The notes beneath the pieces are model-generated. The model searched no databases, was not told where the DNA came from, and saw nothing but the letters and a program-made list of their open reading frames with translations. DNA of 64,000 nt from Voacanga thouarsii (lineage: Eukaryota; Streptophyta; Magnoliopsida; Gentianales; Apocynaceae). The translations under genes were made by a program, and so were the position numbers. Where the stretch lies: positions 2,790,001-2,854,000 of the forward strand of contig JANUWF010001165.1 in the NCBI GenBank assembly GCA_026120185.1, read 5' to 3'. Below are positions 22,560 through 31,871 of this stretch, piece after piece. The stretch's first letter is position 1. Every line of letters starts with the position of its first letter.

Positions 22560-23103
22560 TTAGGGTTCCTCTTGGATAGTCATCAAGTTGAGCTCTTGGC
22601 TACCTTCAACATCCTTCCAAATCTCTTCCATCTTCAAACATGGTTTTATGAAGAATTGGATATCATCTTGGAACCTCTTGGTCCTTGATCTTGTCATTGG
22701 TCCTTGTAAGGTCGTTCTCCCTTCTTGAATTGGAACTACTTGGCTAGCTTGATTCCCATTATCTTCCCCTTCTTGAAGTTGATTCTTCAACGAATCATCA
22801 CCTACATCAAAAGGAGTTAAGTCACTAACGTTAAACATTGCACTCACTTTATAGTCACTGGGTAAATCGATCTTATAGGCATTATCTCCAGCTTGGGCAA
22901 TGATTTGGAAGGGCCCATCGCCTCTTAGGTCTATCTTGCTCCTTCTTTGAGTGGGAAACCTCTCCTTGTGAAGGTGCACCCATATCCAATCGCCGAGCTC
23001 AAATGAAACCTTTTTTCCTTCCTTGATTTCGCTTAAGTGCGATCCCTTCATTTTGCTTTGCAATGGTTGCTTGCACTTTTTCATGGAGAGTCTTCACCAA
23101 TTC
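22560..23103 (-). pseudogene. Gypsy-C integrase C-terminal end
   Basis: Frame 23084-22560 encodes the Ty3/gypsy integrase tail: FELGDWIWVHLHKERFPTQR, DGPFQIIAQAGDNAYKIDLP and FNVSDLTPFD, then GPMTRSRTKRFQDDI, the usual C-terminal end of plant gypsy polyproteins. It continues the frame found beyond the solo LTR at 24540. Integrase joins element DNA to the host genome. Confidence 0.88.
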
Positions 23104-24539
23104 TGTAATACCCCGTCTAAAAACCACCTTTATTATATGGGGAAAGTCATGCATGGCATAACATTTTATATGGCATTTGATAACTTGAACAATTTTCATG
23201 GATATATGTGATCTATGAGTTGGTTATTTCATGAATTTATTTACTTTGATATAATTGTGTTGTTTGAGTTGGTTGAGCTTTTGCTTTATTGACTAGCATT
23301 TATTAGAAGGGAAATGGAGTAAGTGAGTGGGAGTTAAGGGAATTTGTTAGTTTTTTGGTGGACTTGAGCTTTTGTTTTATGAGTATTATTAGAAGGGAAA
23401 TGGAATAAGCGAGTGGGAGTTTAGGGAATTTGTTAGAGGAATATTTAGACAAGAGTTGTTGTGGTTTAGTGATTAAAATAAGAGTTGTTGTGGTTTAGTG
23501 GTTGAAACAAGAGTTATTGTGGTTGAGTGGAGTGGTTGAAGCTAGAGTTTTAGTGGTTGAAGCTTGGTGTTTAATACTTGGTGACTCGAGTTTAAATCCC
23601 AACTCTTGCAAACCTTTCCATTCTTATTTCTCAAAGTTCTCTTAAGCTAAACAAAAACCAGTTACACACACACTCACGAAAATTCCAGTTTCCCTTACTC
23701 TCAAATTCTTCTCTGGTTTTAAGCAAAAATCACAGCATAAGACCCCAAGTTTTCTTCCCCTATTTCTGCCCAAAGCTGAACCAAAAATCAGCCTATACTT
23801 TTCTCATTTTCCTCTCATTATCTAGGCCACTTTAGCAACCTAGAGCACAGCCATAAACTCCTTCTATTCACTACAGTTTCAGCCAAACCAAGAAGAGCAA
23901 AAGCTGCCATTTTTTCCTTGTTGGTTTAAGAGTCCAAAACAAGGTGTAGTCCTTCCAAACATCAAAACACCTAAACATAACCTGTACTCTTCATCAAAAC
24001 AGCCACCAATCAAATCCTAAACCTCTCTTCTATACGAAAAATACAGCCACCTTTTCTCTCCAAGATTTCAGCCATCACAACTCCAATCACCACCAAAATC
24101 GAAACCTAAGAGCAAAGTAAGCAACTCTTCAACTCTTCATCAACTCGACCTCAATTCTTCTCATCGTTTTCTCCTAAATCTCGATCAAAAGGGATTGATT
24201 TACACCCCCTTATTTTACAAGAAGAATTAAGGGACTTACTAAGAAGCTAATCTCACACTATTTTACATCATGTTTTCAGGGGAGTGCTTTTATTTAGAAG
24301 GTTGAAGAGATAAGCGATGACCTTCAGTTTATTTATTTCTGCTTTGTATTTCTTTCGATAGATGATTGTTAGTTTTAGATTCTCAAACTTGTATAAGTTT
24401 TAACTTTGGCTATAATAAGATTATCGCATACTTTTATTTAGTCATTTTCGTTCCTTTTGTACCTCGTTATAAAGACCCCTGGTCTTTTGAATGCTGCGAC
24501 ATACTGCCTATTTGGGTACGTAAGTAGTGGGGTGTTACA
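23104..24539 (+). mobile_element. Solo LTR inserted in the Gypsy-C integrase
   Basis: 1436 bases with TG...CA ends (TGTAATACCCCGTCT ... GTGGGGTGTTACA) and partly complementary termini. Flanked by a perfect 5-bp duplication aattc at 23099-23103 and 24540-24544. Removing it restores the integrase reading. Starts of the TGTAACACCCC kind are common in Tekay/Del chromovirus LTRs, so that is a plausible source. Orientation cannot be fixed without an internal region. Inside are a roughly 91-base tandem duplication (from 23273) and a 29-base array (23451-23530). Confidence 0.88.
23273..23440. repeat. Tandem duplication of about 91 bases inside the solo LTR
   Basis: The phrase ttgagcttttg...ttagaagggaaatgga...gagtgggagt...gggaatttgttag occurs at 23273 and again at 23364 with small differences. 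Confidence 0.75.
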
Positions 24540-24869
24540 AATTCTGCCTTCATGGCTCCATCAAGGTTCATCCGTTCGCCTATAGGCAAAGGAACCAAAT
24601 CCAAAGGGGTTAGAAGGTTAAAACCATACATAATTTTAAAGGGAGAATAAGAAGTAGTAGAATGGATAGCCCTATTGTAGGAAAACTCAATGTGTGGTAA
24701 GCATTCTTTCCAATTCTTCAAGTTCTTCTTGATGATGGTCCTCAAGAGTTGGATGAGTGTTCGGTTGACCACTTTCGTTTGTGCATCCGTTTGAGGGTGA
24801 CAGGCTGTGGAAAACGAAAGGTGAGTGCCAAATTTATTCCATAAGACCCTCAAAAAATGACTAAGGAAC
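24540..24869 (-). pseudogene. Gypsy-C integrase core fragment
   Basis: The minus strand encodes [20 protein letters not shown], with a catalytic-core motif that normally reads HPQTDGQTEVVNRTL; the Glu position is Lys here, so an active-site residue is probably lost. [20 protein letters not shown] and [19 protein letters not shown] follow. The upstream part of integrase and all of RT are missing because Gypsy-A begins at 24870. Confidence 0.88.
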
Positions 24870-25594
24870 TAGTAAGAATCGTCCTAGGCATGACGACCAT
24901 TCTAAAGAAGGGGGAAGGAGGATAAAGACCTAATACATGGTTCCATGGGTGAAGCTCATTTTCAAGAGACTTCAAGGTGCATTTCAAGATTTCAAGCCAA
25001 GGATAAAGAAGGTTGTCAAGCAATGGAGGATCAAAGAAGGGCTAAGAAGATCAAAGCTTGACAACAATTGGTATAGAAGGCCAAAGGAGCACAAGAGGAG
25101 ACTGCTGATTACATCTCCCATTTGCTAGCTTAAGTTAGTTATCTTTATATATGCCTCCTTACTTTTGTAATAGTAAGATTTAGAGACTTAGAATATTTTT
25201 GATAGAGAAACCAAATTCTCTCTAGAGGAGAGTGTGTAAGGGGTGATTCCCGTTTTAAGACCAAATCAAAGGATTTAGTCCCATCTTTGATTCAATGTCT
25301 CTAAACTTCAAAGAGATAATCTACATCTCTTTCTCTATTCTTAGGTGCTGGTTTTTTTCTAGTGCTCTTGATAGGTTAAGTTTTTGGGTGCCTTCAAATC
25401 CCATCCTTTTGTTCTAATCTCTTGATAGATTACGGTATTTAGGTGTTTTGAAGTAGGCTAGATTCACCTAATCTCATTGGGTTAATTGCAATTGCATTTA
25501 GTTCATTTGTGCGTGTGAATTTGGTAGGGAGTCGGGTGACCAACTCTAGGGTTCTTGTTCTTCAAAAATCAAGAGGCTTCCGCATATCGTATCA
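24870..25594 (+). repeat. Gypsy-A 5' LTR
   Basis: About 725 bases, from tagtaagaatcgtcc (tggtaggaatcgtcc in the 3' copy) to tcgtatca. A TATA box, ctttatatatgcc, lies near 25142. Lacks about 250 bases that the 3' LTR carries (28419-28670). Confidence 0.82.
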
Positions 25595-25597
25595 AAG

Positions 25598-25609
25598 TGG
25601 TATCAGAGT
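25598..25609 (+). other. Gypsy-A primer-binding site
   Basis: tggtatcagagt, complementary to the initiator-Met tRNA 3' end except at the last base, three bases after the LTR. Confidence 0.85.
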
Positions 25610-26654
25610 AAGATTGTGTTGATTTTAATCAATACAATTTTCTTTGGGCAATGTACAATTTTCTTCAAGAATTTGTTAAAATTTTCAGATTTTCGTCACT
25701 TATTTTGGGGATATTTTTGAATGGTTAGAACTCAATATTGTGCCATGAACTTGATGTGAAATTGAACGTACATGTTGGGTTTATGATTGGATAGTTATTT
25801 GAGGATTAAAATTGTTGAAAATTTGAAGTTATTTGAGTTGATTGGCTACACTAAATTCTTCACATAAGAAATCCCGTAACTAAATTTCTGTCAATTTTTG
25901 TGTGTTAAAAAATTGAATTTGTGCCATGGGAATATTGTGAATTTGATCCTATATGATATATTGGTGTTTGGAAAGTCATTTGGTGTCAAAATTTGTTGAT
26001 TTGGGGCCAAAACCAAGCTGAAATTTGCCATTTAAAGTTGAGTTACGAGAAGTATACAAGGTGTTTGATATATTGCATCAATGACTTATGATTGCTCATA
26101 CATGACTATCTTAAGCTTCCATTTATGAACTACATTGTCTTCTAGCATAATAGATTGTTCTTAGTGAGGTAAATCTTTCTTGTAGCCATTAGAAAGTTTG
26201 TTTCTCTTTGAACTTGTCTTTAGCTTGGAAAGCATTTGTTCCATTTAAACTTCCAGTACTAGTTCCTTGAATTTGCTATGTTTAAGAAATCCTATCTTTG
26301 AGAGATCGTTGATTATCAAATTGTGATCCTTGGTGTTTGTGGTAGCATCATTTTGCATAGAACTCCTTGATTTCATTTGATGCCTACCAAGTGTTGATTA
26401 ATTGCTTCTAAGAGTCCTTTCTTCTTATTCCTTAGAGTTTAGTTGACTTTATCAAGTTAAGCTAAATCCTTTGAATTGGGAAGAGTGGGAAGCATTTGAG
26501 TAAATTGAAAAAAAAGGCAAGAGGGTGAACTCATTGTTATAAAAGCCAAAAAGAGTGTAAACACGAGGGTTGAGTGATATTGATTGAGTGCTAAACACGT
26601 GAGGAAGTGAAGTGTCTTGTGTGTTTTTCTACTCAAAATTTCTCTTTAAAAAAA

Positions 26655-27188
26655 ATGGCTTATGAGAGTTCATATGATTCATCTTCTATGAGTTCTCATG
26701 GTGAAGTAAGTAATTTCTATGAAATGTCAAACTCAAGTAGAGGAGAATGTGATGGCTATAATGAGGAAGAATGGGACTATGAGAAATATGAAGATGATTG
26801 TGAATTGTTGTATGATTGTGATGAAGGGCAAAGCACTAGTGGAGGTAGGAATAGAAATGAAAAAGGAAGTTTTAAGCATATAGATTATGAGAATGATGGA
26901 ATGCTTGTTGGAGGACCTCCAAAGAGAGCAAATGGTAGATTACAAAATTATCCAAAGAATGGAATGTAAAAGAAGAGGGATTATGTGCAAAGGAAATTGG
27001 AGTATGACTGCTCTAATTGTCAAGAAAAAGGCCATTACTTTTACAATTGTCCTAATGAACACAATGGAGGAAGGATAAGTTGCAAGGTAGTAGAAATTCC
27101 ACCTATAGACACACCAAAGCTACTTATTCCAACAAATTGGCACATAGGAGATTTTATGGGGCACAAGGTGATAAATGAAGGCATGTAA
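26655..27188 (+). pseudogene. Gypsy-A reduced Gag with CCHC knuckle
   Basis: Start at the ATG opening MAYESSYDSSSMSSHGEVSN. The first 104 codons are acidic and Ser/Tyr-rich and end in a stop at 26967. A second frame carries CSNCQEKGHYFYNC (C-x2-C-x4-H-x4-C). No capsid domain lies between them, although gypsy Gag normally has about 200 more residues there. The gag is therefore internally deleted and frameshifted. Confidence 0.7.
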
Positions 27189-27339
27189 AGGTTGAAAACA
27201 AGTTCTAGGGGTTGAGAAGCAACCATGAAGGAGAGTAAACCCCAAACAAACCATTTATGCCAATCCTGTATTTAATCAATCAAGAGATGTGGGAAAAGAG
27301 AAACTTGGAGGTGTTGGAATAGGTAGTAAAGGATGAATG

Positions 27340-28149
27340 GTGATTGACTCAATTTGTCCATTGATTGGAGTAGCAAGAAGAGATGGGGATGCTTGTGAGG
27401 ATAAAAGAGATAAGATGCAAAGGGAAAATATTTTCTTTTCTTGGTGTCTTATCAAGGAAAGACCATGTAGTGTGCTTATTGATGAGGGAAGTTAAAAAAA
27501 TTTGATTAGTGGTACATTGGTGGAGGAATTAGAGTTAGAAACCTTGAGACACCCTAGTCCCTACAAGCTTCATTGGTTGAATAATTGTGGAGAAGTGAAG
27601 GTGAACAAGCAAGCCAAGGTTGAATTTGACACGGGAGGATATCTTGATGAAGTGTTGTGTGATGTTTATTCCATGCATGTTGGTCATATTTTGTTGGGGA
27701 GACCTTGGATGTTTGATAGGGATGTAGTCCACAAGGGGAGGGAAAACACTTACACTTTGAAGAAAGATGGGAAAAAGTTCACTTTAGTTCCCTTATCCTC
27801 TAGTGAGGTTTTGGAAGATCAAAATATTTTGAGTGAGAATGACAAGAAAAGAAGAGAGAAAAAGGAGAGGAAAAGGGTTGAGAGAAAAGAAGAGGTGAAA
27901 ACAAAAGAAAAGGTTGGGGACAAAGTTGAGAAAGGGAAAGGAGAAAAAGAAGAAAGTAGAGTGACCTCTTCAAATTTGAGAGAGAAAAAAACGAGTAATA
28001 AACAAGAAGGTGAGAAAAGAAAAGGGAGTGGAGGTAAAATGAGGAAATATGTGGGTGGTGAAATAAAAAAACAAAGAGCATGGCAAGGTTCAAAAGACTA
28101 CATTTTTGCCTTCACTCAAAAATCCTTGTTTGAATTTTTATGTAGGTGA
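27340..28149 (+). pseudogene. Gypsy-A aspartic protease with Lys/Glu-rich tail
   Basis: Protease-like frame from 27502 (GTLVEELELETLRHPSPYKL, then VGHILLGRPWMFDRDVVH, the flap/ILGR region of retropepsins). The active-site region upstream reads IDEGS followed by a stop (27478-27497) where Gypsy-B has IIDGGSCTN, so the catalytic part is damaged. After the protease come about 80 residues of Lys/Glu/Arg, probably disordered, then a stop at 28147-28149. Confidence 0.78.
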
Positions 28150-28171
28150 CAATTCGAGGACGAATCATCAC

Positions 28172-28185
28172 AAAGAAGGGGGAAA
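28172..28185 (+). other. Gypsy-A polypurine tract
   Basis: aaagaagggggaaa directly before the 3' LTR start at 28186. Confidence 0.8.
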
Positions 28186-28840
28186 TGGTAGGAATCGTCC
28201 CAGGCATGACTACCATTCTAAAGAAGGGGGAAGGAGGACAAAGACACAATACATGGCTTCATGGGTGAAGCTCATTTTCAAGAGACTGCAAGGTGCATTT
28301 CAAGATTCCAAGCCAAGGATGAAGAAGGTTGTCAAGCAATGGCGGATCAAAGAAGGGTCAAGAAGATCAAAGCTTGTACAACAATTGGTATGGAGGGGCA
28401 AAGGAGCACAAGAGGAGGTTGAAGAGAAAAGGAAAGCAGGCTGTGTGAAGACCAGGACACTACCGACACCGGCTACACCCAAGCAACCAGCGCTGGCTCA
28501 TAACTAGAACAAAATTGTTCCGTTTCCTGCACACAACCAACGCCAACTCACTTCGGGCATAGCCCTGTTTTACTAATTTTTCTTGTTCTGTTTTATTTTG
28601 TTTCTAATTTAATTCCCATGACTTTTGACTTGTTATAGCTATATTTTAGACTTACTTTAGGAGATGAATGGTTGAGATTACATTTCCCATTTGCTAGTTT
28701 AAGTTAGTTATCTTTATATATGCTTCCTTACTCTTGTAATAGTAAGATTTAGAGACTTAGAATTATTTTGATAGAGAAACCAAATTCTCTTTAGAGGAGA
28801 GTGTGTAAGGGGTGATTTCCATTCCAAGACCAAATCAAAA
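28186..28840 (+). repeat. Gypsy-A 3' LTR, truncated
   Basis: Matches the 5' LTR from its start to about ...gaccaaatcaaa (28840), then stops. The last roughly 310 bases of the LTR are missing at the join with Gypsy-B. Contains a GC-rich motif block at about 28455-28560 in the part that the 5' LTR lacks. Confidence 0.8.
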
Positions 28841-29306
28841 GCCTGGTGCCGGGTCGGCTTGTTGGGCCTTGTGCGGGTCCGCATTGTTAAAATTGGCCAA
28901 CAGGCCGAGAAGGCCTAGTGCTAGGTGGCCTTGTTGGGCCTAGTGCCAGGTGCGTACTGGTTCTCCACAGCCGGCTCATTTTTCTTGTTCTCAACCTTCC
29001 TCTCGAGCGCACTTGATTCTCCAGACAAATTGTTGTTCCAACTTTGATCTTCTGGGTCCTTCTTTGATCCTCCATTGCTTGATAACTTTCTTGATTCTTG
29101 ATTTGTTTTCTTGAAGTACTTTCAAGCTTCCCTTTGGCACCCACTTCTTTACTATCTTCTTATTCCTTGGCTTGGTGGCTTATTTAGCTTGAATCATCCA
29201 TTGAAAGCCTTCGTAATTTAATTTCTTCCTTGGCACCATGGAGTGAGCTTTGAATCTCCATCCCCCTTCTTTAGCTTTGGCATGATGCTTGGGTGGATTC
29301 CTATCA
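28841..29306 (-). repeat. Gypsy-B 3' LTR, truncated
   Basis: Minus strand starts TGATAGGAATCCACCCAAGC at 29306, like the Gypsy-A LTR start, and runs down to the join at 28841. Only the first 466 bases remain. A GC-rich block (ggtgccgggtcgg, ctagtgccaggtg types) lies at 28845-28970. Confidence 0.75.
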
Positions 29307-29308
29307 TT

Positions 29309-30328
29309 TCTTGAAGACGATTTGTCCTCGAATTAACACCTGTGTAAGATTTCAAACAAGAATCTTTTTGTGAAGATAAAAATACAAGTTTATGCTCTCC
29401 CACATAAAGCTCATTTTTTCCCTCATCGTCACTTTTCTTCTTTGTAGCCTCTCTCTCATTATTTTCACTCTTCAAGCACAAGAAGGTCTCATTTACTTTG
29501 TCTCCATCATCTTTCTTTTTCCTTTTTGTTTTCATTTTTCAACTCCAAAGAAGTTTCTTTCATTTTTCCTCCATCATTTTTCTTTTGTGTTCCCTCTTTT
29601 TGCTCTCCTTCTTTTCTCTCTTGTTTTTGCTTCTTTTTCAACTCTCTTCTTTTGTTATCTTCTTCCCTCATGTTGTTTTGATCTTTAAGCACCTCACTAG
29701 GGGATATCGGAAGTAGTGTAATCTTTTTCCCATCTTTCTTCAAAATATATTTATTCTCCCTCCCCTTGTGCGCCACATCTCTATCAAACATCCATGACCT
29801 TCCTAATAAAATATGCCCAACTTGGATTGGGAACACATCACATAGCACCACATCTTTATAGGCCCCCATATCAAACTCAACCTCAACTTGTTTGTTCACT
29901 TTTACTTCACCACAATCACTCAATCAATGGAGTTTGTATGGTTTAGGATGTCTCATAGTTTCTAATCCCAAGTCTTCTACTAAGGTAGCACTTATCACAT
30001 TTGTACAACTTCCCCCATCAATAATCAAGCTACAAGGCTTTTGTTGGATAAGGCACCTAGTGTAAAAGATATTACTCCTTTGTGAATTCTCCTCATTCTC
30101 AACATCATTTGCACCCTCAATCTTTCTAACAACACCAATCAATGGAATAACCTTCACAACCTCAAGCATTCCCTCACTACCCTCTTCTTCTCTAGGCTTT
30201 TGGGTGGTTCTCGATGATTGTTTTGGTAGCTTGTTTTTCTTGTTTGGTGAATGTTGAAATATGGGATTGGTATATGTGGATTTCTTAGGGTAGGTCCCTT
30301 TCCTTGCACCCATCAATTTTTCACTCAA
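29309..30328 (-). pseudogene. Gypsy-B protease and charged tail
   Basis: Frame 30328-29924 ends in the retropepsin active site LIIDGGSCTNVISATLVEDL (usual form DSGS/DGGS). After a stop, 29923-29507 continues with EFDMGAYKDVVLCDVFPIQV and GHILLGRSWMFDRDVAHKG. A Lys/Glu-rich tail extends in another frame (29535-29309) to YTGVNSRTNRLQE. Better preserved at the active site than Gypsy-A. Confidence 0.82.
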
Positions 30329-31597
30329 TTTTTTGCGCTCATGTCTTATTGGAATTTTTAGATAACTTCCCTTAAAATGTTCTCCACTTCTTGCTCATAT
30401 AATGGGGGTAGAGGTTTGCACTCATTTCTCACCCTAAGGCTATCTCCCATTTTAGCATTCGTTGAGGTTTGGCTTTGGTTAGATTCATCCCCTCAATGTC
30501 CCTCCTCATGCCTTCCATTTTTGCTTGGAAAATTTCAAAGGTGGCTCGAATATCAAATGAAGTTCCTTGGGATATTGTATTGAGAATTTCAAGGGTTTTC
30601 ACTTAGAAAATTTGGATAAAAGGAGAAAGTAATTCCTCACAATCACTCCCTTACATGTATGCACTTAAGAATTAATGCACAACCCTCATGTTTAACTCTC
30701 ATTTGGCTTTTAACAAGAATAAGCTCACACTCTTGCCTTTTTCAAGCACTCAATTTCCTCAATGAGTCATTTCCACAAAAATCTCCTTAATTGCTTAGGA
30801 GCTAGTCCAAACTTGACAAGTTTACTAACCTTCTAAGGACAACCAACTAGACTTAGATGGAAGTTTGATCATCAACAACAATGAGCCTCAAGGAGTTTAT
30901 TTCAAGAGTCAATGAATTCAAGAAGCACGACAATTTCAATAAGCTAAGGGATAGGTAAATGGATAAGACCTAACTAGATTTTCAATAAAGCACTAGAAGT
31001 TCAAGAACAAGATCAAGAGTTCAACAACTACAATGAGCTCAATTGGACAAGCAATGTCCCCTAGATACTTGAAAACAATAGCTAACCAATTATGGAAGTG
31101 TTCAAAAAAGTTTTAGCCACAACTTCAAGTGAAAAGTTTACTCAAACAAAATATCAAACACTTGAGGTGCAACCTCATAACTCAAGGGGTTTCAAAAATT
31201 TCACACTTGTAGCAATCCAAAAACTCAAGAATCACAAGAAAAATTAGTCCCCAATGATTATACTAACATCAAGGAATAATTTCTCAACAAGAAGAAGTAA
31301 AAAACATGAGTTTTATAGTTCACAATTTTAGCATGAAAATGAGTTACGGGATTCTTTTTAAGCTCAATAAATTTGCAGTAAATAAACCCAAAAATCCACA
31401 AGATTTATGCAATTTAAAGATTCAAATAGCTACTCAAACATTAACCTAACATACAAGATCAATTTCTCAACAAGAAAATCAAGAAAAATTAAAGTTTTGA
31501 AGCACCTTCCTTAGTGACGAGTTTGCTCTGTTTTTCTTGAAACTTTGAAGCCTTTGTCTTGAAGAACAAAGCCTTGATAAGAATCAAAGCTTTCCTC
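30329..31597 (-). other. Gypsy-B leader and remains of gag
   Basis: Short minus-strand frames near 30585-30360 (MEGMRRDIEGMNLTKAKPQ) look like a gag remnant. The rest up to the PBS is A-rich non-coding leader without a clear frame. Confidence 0.5.
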
Positions 31598-31609
31598 TCT
31601 CTGATACCA
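31598..31609 (-). other. Gypsy-B primer-binding site
   Basis: Minus strand TGGTATCAGAGA, the initiator-Met tRNA type, next to the LTR end CATATCA at 31617. Confidence 0.8.
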
Positions 31610-31616
31610 AACTATT

Positions 31617-31871
31617 TGATATGATCATGGGGTGATTTTCTATTGAATTTCGTGGCTAAATTTAGGGCAAAATGTAAGACCCATGTAAGAGCTCAAAATA
31701 GTGAAATTTGTGAAGAAACAAGATACCCAATTCAAATACTAAGACCCTAAGCCAAAATAGAAAACTTAGAACATTAGATATGAGAATTAAGTCATCCAAA
31801 TCACAACCAAAGACCCTTGATTCAAAAAAGAAACCAAGAACTTTCATTAGGGCAACTAGTAACCCCATGGT
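31617..31871 (-). repeat. Gypsy-B 5' LTR remnant
   Basis: About 255 bases ending CATATCA on the minus strand, corresponding to the final part of the LTR. The upstream part is replaced at about 31872 by Copia-4. Confidence 0.6.

Larger units (their letters stand above)
24870..28840 (+). mobile_element. Gypsy-A: gypsy-like element lacking RT, RNase H and integrase
   Basis: 5' LTR 24870-25594, PBS 25598, Gag N-terminus and zinc knuckle, protease with a long Lys/Glu-rich tail, polypurine tract 28172-28185 and a truncated 3' LTR from 28186. Between protease and polypurine tract there is only the short end-of-polyprotein motif (NSRTN). RT, RNase H and integrase are absent, and the capsid core is missing too. 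Gypsy-B has the same reduced layout, so this seems to be a non-autonomous family needing help from a complete relative. Confidence 0.8.
28841..31871 (-). mobile_element. Gypsy-B: second copy of the RT-less gypsy-like family, minus strand
   Basis: Order on the minus strand: LTR end (31871-31617), PBS (31609-31598), long leader, protease (30328-29507), Lys/Glu-rich tail, end-of-polyprotein motif VNSRTNRLQE, LTR start (29306). As in Gypsy-A there is no RT, RNase H or integrase between protease and LTR. Both LTRs are partial. Confidence 0.75.

Noticed and set aside
24937..25128. A 63-codon plus-strand frame similar to one at 28247-28500
   Set aside because: Both are within the Gypsy-A LTRs; the similarity is LTR homology, not a protein family.
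27535..28093. Minus-strand frames rich in Leu, Phe and Ser
   Set aside because: Shadow of the Lys/Glu-rich protease tail of Gypsy-A; similar Phe/Leu-rich plus-strand frames oppose Gypsy-B at 29392-29716.
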